From the NCBI GenBank assembly GCA_030448225.1, contig JAUJNJ010000124.1, forward strand, positions 1 through 11,864: a DNA stretch of 11,864 nt. Direction: 5' to 3'. Origin of the DNA: Phycisphaerae bacterium (lineage in GTDB: Bacteria > Planctomycetota > Phycisphaerae > Tepidisphaerales > Tepidisphaeraceae). The notes beneath the pieces are model-generated. The model was not told the DNA's origin. It searched no databases and saw only the letters and a program-made list of their open reading frames with translations. The first letter of the stretch is position 1. Every line of letters begins with the position of its first letter. A program made the translations under genes and the position numbers. Shown here one piece after another: positions 6,808 to 11,864 of this stretch.

Positions 6808-7159
6808 ATCGAGGAAGCTGTTGCAGGACATGCTCACCGCCGCGGAACTCGTCGTCGAGTTCACGCGCGACCGGAGCTGGCACGACTTCGACACCGATAA
6901 ACTGCTCTGCGCCGGCGTCGAGCGGGAGTTCGAGATCATCGGCGAGGCGCTGGCGGTGCTCCTGAAGAGTGATGCAACGACGGGCCGGCGCGTCAGCGAC
7001 CATCGCAAGATCGTCAGCTTCCGGAACGTGCTGATTCACAACTACTCCAAGACCAGCCGCGCGGTCACGTGGCGCATCGTGGAAGACGACGTGCCGGTCC
7101 TGATCGACGAGTTGAAGCGGCTGATCGCGGAGCCGCACGAGACGCCGCCCACCGCTTAG
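6797..7159 (+). CDS. hepT: HepT-like HEPN ribonuclease toxin
   Basis: A 120-residue all-helical HEPN (former DUF86) protein. The active-site motif is R76-N-V-L-I-H81-N-Y83, a clean Rx4HxY. Arg and His form the RNase centre, and the tyrosine is the residue that the partner MntA AMPylates in characterised systems. The helices 'KLLQDMLTAAELVVEFT' and 'EREFEIIGEALAVLLK' match the family. ATG 6797 lies inside the mntA 3' end, the usual arrangement for these pairs. The gene is intact, so a functional RNase toxin is plausible; the substrate (mRNA or tRNA) cannot be read from sequence. Stop TAG 7157 is 33 bp before the argG start. Confidence 0.9.
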   Translation: MRPESRKLLQDMLTAAELVVEFTRDRSWHDFDTDKLLCAGVEREFEIIGEALAVLLKSDATTGRRVSDHRKIVSFRNVLIHNYSKTSRAVTWRIVEDDVPVLIDELKRLIAEPHETPPTA

Positions 7160-7192
7160 CTCCCCTTAACCAGACCGAGGAAGGAACGCTTC

Positions 7193-8422
7193 ATGGCTGC
7201 TGCCGTTGCCGAGTACCACCCCAAGAAGATCGTCCTCGCCTACTCCGGCGGGCTCGACACGTCCGTCATCCTCCCCTGGCTCAAGGAGCGCTACCCCGGC
7301 GTGAAGCTCGTCGCGTTCGCGGCCGAACTTGGACAGGGGAGCGAGCTGAAAGGCGTCGAGGACAAGGCCTACAAGAGCGGCGCCGACGAGGTCGTCGTGA
7401 TGGACCTGCGGCAGGAGTTCGCCGAGCAGTACTGCTGGCCGATGCTGCGGGCCCACGCGATTTACGAGCAGGACTACCTGCTCGGCACGAGCATCGCCCG
7501 GCCGCTGATCGCCGCCAAGCAGGTGGAGGTCGCCCGCCAGACCGGCGCCGACGCCGTCGGCCACGGCGCGACGGGCAAGGGGAACGACCAGGTCCGCTTC
7601 GAGCTGACGTACATGGCGCTGGCGCCGGAGCTGAAGATCGTCGCGCCGTGGAAAGACACTCGTTTTGAATTGCGCGACCGCGAGAGCGCGATCGAGTACG
7701 CGGAGCGGCACGGCATCCCGATCCCGGTCAGCAAGAAGAAGATCTACAGCCAAGACCGCAACCTCTGGCACATCAGCCACGAGGGCGCCGAGATCGAGCA
7801 CCCCGACGCCGAGCCGAACTGGGAGGCGTGCCTGACGATGACCGTGCCGCCGGAGAAGGCCCCGGACAAGGCCGAGACCGTCAGCGTCGAGTTCGAGCGC
7901 GGCAACCCGGTCGCGGTAAACGGCAAGCGAATGGCCGGCCACGACCTGCTCGCCCACCTCAACGAGATCGGCGGCCGCCACGGCGTCGGCGTGACCGTGC
8001 TGGCCGAGAACCGCCTCGTCGGCATGAAGTCGCGCGGCGTGTACGAGACGCCGGGCGGCACGATCCTCTACGAGGCCCACAAGGCCCTCGAGCAGATCTG
8101 CATCGAGCGCGACACGGCCCACTTTAAGCAGCAGCTCGTCCTGCGCTACGCGGAGCTCGTCTACTACGGCCAATGGTTCCACCCGCTCCGCGAGTCGATG
8201 CAGGCGTTCATCGACCACACGAACGCCACCGTGACCGGCGTCGCCCACGTGAAGCTCTTCAAGGGCCGCGCGATGCAGGTCGGCGCCAAGAGCCCGCACA
8301 CGCTCTACGACCCGCAGCTCGCCAGCTTCAGCATGGAAGGCTACGACGTGACCGCCGCCCGCGGCTTCATCGACCTCTTCGGCCTGCCGATGAAGGTCGC
8401 CAGCCAGGCGAAGCGGTGGTGA
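7193..8422 (+). CDS. argG: Argininosuccinate synthase
   Basis: A 409-residue, full-length argininosuccinate synthase. It joins citrulline and aspartate using ATP, releasing AMP and pyrophosphate, in the penultimate step of arginine synthesis in the cytoplasm. The N-type ATP pyrophosphatase loop AYSGGLDTS is at 16-24. 'LGTSIARPLIA' (97-107) and 'GATGKGNDQVRFEL' (125-138) are diagnostic substrate and ATP motifs. The C-terminal synthetase domain has 'ENRLVGMKSRGVYETPGG'. ATG 7193 has a strong ribosome site, GAGGAAGGA at 7177-7185. The gene is intact over 1.2 kb, in contrast to the frameshifted genes upstream. argH is not adjacent. The toxin-antitoxin pair ends 33 bp upstream, so argG may be part of that transcript or have its promoter inside hepT. 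A GC-rich inverted repeat lies about 75 bp after the stop. Confidence 0.97.
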   Translation: MAAAVAEYHPKKIVLAYSGGLDTSVILPWLKERYPGVKLVAFAAELGQGSELKGVEDKAYKSGADEVVVMDLRQEFAEQYCWPMLRAHAIYEQDYLLGTSIARPLIAAKQVEVARQTGADAVGHGATGKGNDQVRFELTYMALAPELKIVAPWKDTRFELRDRESAIEYAERHGIPIPVSKKKIYSQDRNLWHISHEGAEIEHPDAEPNWEACLTMTVPPEKAPDKAETVSVEFERGNPVAVNGKRMAGHDLLAHLNEIGGRHGVGVTVLAENRLVGMKSRGVYETPGGTILYEAHKALEQICIERDTAHFKQQLVLRYAELVYYGQWFHPLRESMQAFIDHTNATVTGVAHVKLFKGRAMQVGAKSPHTLYDPQLASFSMEGYDVTAARGFIDLFGLPMKVASQAKRW

Positions 8423-8758
8423 GGCACGCCGGTGGCGGTCGGCATCACATTGCGTTTAACTGGGATGTGTAACAGCGCCAGTGCGGGCGATCGTGAGACG
8501 GCGCGCGTGAACGCGGCCACACTCGCCGCCGCCGCGCGCCGTCCGTACGGCTCGCAAGCCCGCGTCACGAATCTCGCATCTCTTGACACGGGTTCATGAC
8601 CCGCACCGGCCGGCGCTACCGCGCCTCGACCGGGCCGACGATCCGGTCGGTGTGACGTGGCGTCGCAAGCGGACGAACGAATCCCCGTCGCTGCTCAAGA
8701 CGATGGCCGGCCTCACCCTCTTCGCATCGCCGCCGACTTGCCTTAATCTGTCCGGCCC
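8423..8758. other. Gene-free stretch between argG and glcE
   Basis: No coding frame here resembles a protein. In particular, the missing N-terminus of GlcE was not found in any frame, and the glcE frame has an in-frame TAA at 8744. Apart from the 8497-8543 inverted repeat nothing stands out. The TTGACA at 8583-8588 has no matching -10 box. Confidence 0.4.
8497..8543 (+). terminator. GC-rich inverted repeat downstream of argG, possible terminator
   Basis: A perfect 11-bp inverted repeat, GACGGCGCGCG at 8497-8507 and CGCGCGCCGTC at 8533-8543, has a 25-nt spacer and begins about 75 bp after the argG stop. It could form a stable stem that ends or protects the argG transcript. No T-run follows, so intrinsic termination is uncertain. 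Confidence 0.4.
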
Positions 8759-9709
8759 GTGATCGCTTACCGAGACAATCGCCAGCCGCTCGTGCCGCCC
8801 GGGGGGGCGGAGCTTTACGCGCGGGACATGACCGCCGTCTTCGCGGCCGACCTTCCGCTCGGGGCGGCGCAGGCGAAGTTGGCGGAGATCGACCAGTGGG
8901 TGCCGATCGACGGCGACCCCGACGCGTCGCTCGGCGTGCTCGTCGACTGCAACTCCACTGGGCCGCTGCGACTCGGGTACGGAGCGTGGCGCGACCTGCT
9001 CCTCGGCGTGCAGTTCCGAAACGGGCGCGACGAGCTCATCACCGTCGGCGGGCAGACGGTGAAGAACGTGGCCGGCTACGACGTGACGAAGTTCATGGTC
9101 GGCCAGCACGGCGCGTTCGGTCGGTTGGCCACGCTGACGACGCGGACGTACCGCCGGCCCGCGGGCGCGATCCTCGCCACGCACGCGCCGGACCCATCGA
9201 TCGTCCTGGGCCTCATGCCGACGCCTTTGCGGCCGCAGTGGTCGCTGCTGACGCCCGACGCCCTGCTCTGCGGCTACCTCGGCGACGAATCGACGCTCGC
9301 GTGGTACGAGGCGAACGTCACCCATCGGTCGGCGCCGACGCCGCGGTCGGTCGAGCGCCGCAGTTTCAGTGATGACGTCGCGCACCGCGGCCGCGTGTGG
9401 CGCGGCGGACGGACGAACACGTTTCGTGCGGCCGTGCCGCCGGCGCGGCTCGCGGAGTTCGCCATCGGAATGCGGGGATCGGAATGGGCCGCCGACGCCG
9501 CGTTCGGCATCGTGGTGGGTGTCTCCCTCGATGCCGAACGCGAGTCCGTCCGCCGCCGGGCCGTCGAGTTTGGCGGCTCCGCGTCGTTCGTCGGCCGAGA
9601 CGACTTCGACGTGTCGACAAGCCCGGCGGAACGCCGAATAATCGAGCAGCTGAAGCACGCGTTCGACCCCGACCGCCGGCTCGCCCCTTTACCGTGGCAA
9701 TCGACTTGA
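8759..9709 (+). CDS. glcE: GlcE-like FAD-binding subunit of glycolate/2-hydroxyacid oxidase, short N-terminus
   Basis: A 316-residue FAD-linked oxidase subunit of the GlcE type. In the glycolate oxidase complex it works with GlcD and GlcF to oxidise glycolate to glyoxylate and pass electrons to the membrane. Visible FAD-domain (VAO/PCMH fold) blocks are 'ARDMTAVFAADLPL', 'QWVPIDGDPD', 'STGPLRLGYGAWRDLLLGVQ', 'GGQTVKNVAGYDVTKFMVGQ' and 'GAFGRLATLTTRTYRRP'. The C-terminus ends in the typical 'HAFDPDRRLAPLPW'. The N-terminus is about 35-40 residues shorter than E. coli GlcE and misses most of the first FAD subdomain. The start is GTG 8759, the first in-frame start after TAA 8744. glcF overlaps its 3' end by 16 nt, so the two are translationally coupled. 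glcD is not adjacent. Confidence 0.86.
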   Translation: MIAYRDNRQPLVPPGGAELYARDMTAVFAADLPLGAAQAKLAEIDQWVPIDGDPDASLGVLVDCNSTGPLRLGYGAWRDLLLGVQFRNGRDELITVGGQTVKNVAGYDVTKFMVGQHGAFGRLATLTTRTYRRPAGAILATHAPDPSIVLGLMPTPLRPQWSLLTPDALLCGYLGDESTLAWYEANVTHRSAPTPRSVERRSFSDDVAHRGRVWRGGRTNTFRAAVPPARLAEFAIGMRGSEWAADAAFGIVVGVSLDAERESVRRRAVEFGGSASFVGRDDFDVSTSPAERRIIEQLKHAFDPDRRLAPLPWQST

Positions 9710-11056
9710 GCGTCCCTTTAGAACAAGCTGACTCCAGCCGTCCCGCCGCCGGCTCGCCCGCGCTGCGGCTCGACCCGCGCACGTACGCGCCGCGGGTGCG
9801 TCTATGGCGGCCTGTGCCTGCCCGGCTGCCCCAGCTACACGCAGAGCGGCCACGAGGGCGACTCGCCGAGAGTTCGCATCCAGATCATGCTCGGCCGTGC
9901 CGAGGGGAAGATCGAGGCGACGGACTCGGTCCGCCAGCACCTCGACCTCTGCCTCGATTGCCGCAGTTGCGAGACCGCGTGCCCGAGCGGCGTCGTCTAC
10001 CACGAGCTCATCGAAGAGACCCGCGCCCGCCTCGCGCCCGCGGGCAAGCCCGCTGTCACCGACCGCCTGCTGCAGTGGGTCTTCTTCCACGTCTTCACCC
10101 GCCCCACCCGGCTGAAGCTCGCGCTCCTCCCCGCGCGCGTGCTGCAGAAGACGGGCGTCTACGCGCTGCTGCGAAAGACCGGCGTCTTCAAGATCCTGCC
10201 GCCGCAGTTCCGCAAGATGGAGCAGATGCTCCCCGCCGCGGGACGCCTCTGGCCCCGGCCGCTGCCGGCCACGACGCCGCCGCGCGCCGAGCGCAAACTT
10301 CGCGTCGGCTTTTTCCCCGGCTGCATCGGCGCGGTGATGTTCGACCGCGTGAACCAGCAGGCCGTCGACCTCCTCGCCGCCGCCGGCGCGGAGGTGATCG
10401 TGCCGCGGGCGCAGACCTGCTGCGGCGCAATCCACCACCACAACGGCGCCCACGGCTCCGCCGAGGCGATGGCCCGGCAGAACATCGACGCGTTCACCCC
10501 GAAGGATGGCCCGCCGGTCGACGTGATCGCCACGAACATCGCCGGCTGCGGCGCGATGCTCCGCGAGTACGACTTCCTCCTCCGCGACGACCCGACCTAC
10601 GCCGCCCGCGCGACGGACTTCGTCGCCCGCGTCCGCGACATCAGCGAGGTGCTCGCTGACCTGCCCCTGCCGCCATTGACGCACGCGGTGAACGAGACGG
10701 TGACGTACCACGACGCCTGTCACCTCGCCCACGCCCAGCGCGTGACCGCCCAGCCGCGCGCGCTGCTGGCGAGCATCCCGGGCCTGAAGCTCGTCCCCCT
10801 CCCCGAGAGCGACATTTGCTGCGGCGCGGCCGGCACCTACAACCTCACCCAGCCTGAAATGGCCACCGACCTCGCCGAGCGCAAGCTCCGCAACATCGCC
10901 GCTACGGGGGCGGTCACATGCGCCACCGGCAACGTCGGCTGTGCGATGCAGATCGGATCGGAAGCGTCGGCGCGGGGGCAATCACTGAAGGTCGTGCACC
11001 CGGTGGAGTTGCTCCACCGCGCGGCATTCGGGAATGGGAAGGACAAGCGTGACTAG
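9694..11056 (+). CDS. glcF: GlcF-like Fe-S subunit of glycolate oxidase, one frameshift near 9796
   Basis: A protein of about 454 residues with two N-terminal 4Fe-4S motifs and two CCG domains, passing electrons from the flavin subunits. The first motif reads CVYGGLCLPGCP, in which the second cysteine of CxxCGxCxxxCP is replaced by glycine. The second motif, CLDCRSCETACP (9951-9986), is intact. CCG-type blocks are 'FFPGCIGAVMF', 'TCCGAIHHHNGAHG', 'NIAGCGAMLREYD', 'YHDACHLAHAQRV' and 'DICCGAAGTYNL'. The start GTG 9694 lies in a different frame from the body. The change near 9796 fits loss of two bases or gain of one, just before the first cysteine. The nearest ATG in the main frame is 9887, which would drop the first cluster. 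LutA-like lactate utilisation is an alternative, but the glcE partner favours GlcF. Confidence 0.9.
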
Positions 11057-11127
11057 CGCATCCCGCCGCCCGGTTTAGCAATTCCCGCCGAGCGCGAACT
11101 CTCGTGCGGGCGGACCGGTTGCGCCCT

Positions 11128-11168
11128 CCCTCTCCCCAGTACGCTGGGGAGAGGGCAGGGGAGAGGGG
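11128..11168. repeat. REP-like palindrome with perfect 12-bp stem and TACG loop
   Basis: CCCTCTCCCCAG (11128-11139) pairs exactly with CTGGGGAGAGGG (11144-11155) around the loop TACG. It is followed by the direct partial copy CAGGGGAGAGGGG (11156-11168). This purine/pyrimidine-strand-biased palindrome resembles a dispersed extragenic element common in many GC-rich bacterial genomes. It lies about 72 bp after the glcF stop and may serve as a bidirectional terminator. Confidence 0.8.
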
Positions 11169-11244
11169 CTCATGCAGTTGGCGCCTCGCCAAGAGGGGCT
11201 GCAATCCCTGAAAATCGACGTATCCCCACCTATGTCCGGCAATG

Positions 11245-11263
11245 CGGCGCCAGCCGGGCGCCG
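11245..11263 (-). terminator. Hairpin just after the DUF1501 stop
   Basis: CGGCGCC (11245-11251) and GGCGCCG (11257-11263) form a 7-bp stem with loop AGCCG, beginning 4 nt after the minus-strand TGA. No T-run follows on the minus strand, so it is either a weak terminator or a 3'-end stabiliser. Confidence 0.4.
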
Positions 11264-11267
11264 TGCG

Positions 11268-11864
11268 TCACACCAGCATCTTGTTCACGACCTCGCCAGC
11301 CACGTCCGTTAGGCGGAAGTCTCGACCCTGCGAGCGGAACGTGAGGTCGGTGTGCTCGAGGCCGAGCAGGTGGAGGATCGTGGCGTGCAGGTCGTGGACG
11401 TGGACGCGGTCCTCGATCGGGGAGAAGCCCAATTCGTCGGTCTTGCCCAGGACGTACCCGGCCTTCGTGCCTCCGCCGGCCATCCACATCGTCGAGCAGT
11501 CGATGTGGTGGTTGCGGCCGGTCGTGTCGCGGTTCTCGCCCATTGGCGTGCGGCCGAACTCGCCGCCCCAGATCACGAGCGTGTCGTCGAGCAGGCCGCG
11601 CTGCTTCAGGTCCGTCACCAGGGCGGCCGCCGGCTGATCGATCTCGCGGCACTGCTCGGGCAGCGAGTTGAAGATCCGCTGATGGTGGTCCCAGCCGCCG
11701 ACGTAGAGCTGCACGAACCGGACGCCGCGCTCCACCATCCGCCGGGCGAGCAGGCACTGCTGGGCCAGGCTCGGGACGCCGGGCGTGACGCCGTACATGT
11801 CCAGCACGTGCTTCGGCTCGCCCGAGATGTCCATCAGGTCGGGGACGGAGGACTGCATGCGGTA
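11268..11864 (-). CDS. DUF1501 (sulfatase-like) protein, C-terminal part, truncated by window edge
   Basis: The last 198 or so residues of a DUF1501 protein; the frame stays open through the right edge, so the N-terminus lies outside. DUF1501 proteins are usually about 400-480 residues, Tat-exported and related to the alkaline phosphatase/sulfatase fold. They are greatly expanded in Planctomycetota, often beside DUF1549/DUF1553 cytochrome-like genes, and their biochemical role is unsettled. Diagnostic blocks present are '[18 protein letters not shown]', 'GGWDHH', '[12 protein letters not shown]', '[17 protein letters not shown]', '[12 protein letters not shown]' and '[14 protein letters not shown]'. 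The internal ATG at 11858 is not a believable start because homologous sequence is expected well before it. It is convergent with glcF. Confidence 0.93.
   Translation of the reverse strand, partial: YRMQSSVPDLMDISGEPKHVLDMYGVTPGVPSLAQQCLLARRMVERGVRFVQLYVGGWDHHQRIFNSLPEQCREIDQPAAALVTDLKQRGLLDDTLVIWGGEFGRTPMGENRDTTGRNHHIDCSTMWMAGGGTKAGYVLGKTDELGFSPIEDRVHVHDLHATILHLLGLEHTDLTFRSQGRDFRLTDVAGEVVNKMLV

Larger units (their letters stand above)
11057..11267. other. Convergent intergenic region with REP-like hairpin
   Basis: No gene is seen in these 211 bp between the converging 3' ends of glcF and the DUF1501 gene. It carries the two hairpins listed separately, one on each side, consistent with termination signals for both transcripts. 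Confidence 0.5.

Noticed and set aside
7166..8299. 377-codon open frame opposite argG
   Set aside because: It is the antisense shadow of a certain argG gene in GC-rich DNA; the translation is Leu/Val/Ala/Arg-rich with no domain.
8583..8610. TTGACA promoter-like -35 box upstream of glcE
   Set aside because: Nothing like a -10 box at 16-18 bp spacing, and the site lies about 175 bp from the gene start.
8594..9658. 354-codon open frame opposite glcE
   Set aside because: Arg/Pro/Val-rich shadow of glcE, with no recognisable motif.
9689..10981. 430-codon open frame opposite glcF
   Set aside because: Antisense shadow; the sense strand carries two CCG domains and a 4Fe-4S motif.
1..11864. CRISPR array, insertion sequence, phage or attachment site
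   Set aside because: No regularly spaced direct repeats, transposase, integrase or terminal repeats with target duplications were seen.

Overview
The window is very GC-rich, with strong G/C preference at third codon positions, and reads as a Planctomycetota chromosome. The markers are a DUF1501 gene, a small kinase with the 'HCDIKPNN' catalytic loop, a zinc-ribbon/von Willebrand-like membrane protein, and GC-rich extragenic palindromes. A Phycisphaerae-like lineage is my guess; the class cannot be fixed from the sequence alone.

Layout from left to right. A minus-strand minimal zinc metallopeptidase (85-471) is divergent from a plus-strand sppA-like lipoprotein protease (641-1657). After a gap holding a TAG-rich inverted repeat come three plus-strand genes typical of planctomycete signalling and envelope function: a zinc-ribbon/TM/VWA-like protein (1866-2903), a membrane-anchored PGRP/amidase_2-like protein (3473-4210) and a Ser/Thr kinase (4664-5519). 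All three are broken by many small frameshifts, although the protein can be followed across frames almost without loss. A minus-strand SRPBCC protein (to 6428) follows; its 3' end runs through two GC-rich hairpins. Then come an MntA-HepT type toxin-antitoxin pair (6487-7159) only 33 bp upstream of argG (7193-8422), and a glcE-glcF pair (8759-11056) with no glcD next to it. A REP-like hairpin separates these from a convergent, truncated DUF1501 gene (11268 to the right edge).

How the genes fit together. GlcE and GlcF would supply the FAD and Fe-S subunits of a glycolate or 2-hydroxyacid oxidase. argG makes argininosuccinate for arginine synthesis. MntA/HepT is a self-contained nucleotidyltransferase/HEPN module. 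No CRISPR array, rRNA, tRNA, insertion sequence or phage gene was seen.

The main caution concerns sequence quality. About 15 frameshifts lie between 2500 and 5430, with another in glcF and one suspected in the SRPBCC gene. They fit losses of one base in C/G runs or of one GC unit, so they look like read or assembly error rather than gene decay. I found no clearly undescribed biological system. The most noteworthy items are the toxin-antitoxin pair beside argG, the departures from family consensus in GlcE/GlcF, the amidase and the VWA protein, and the palindromic elements.
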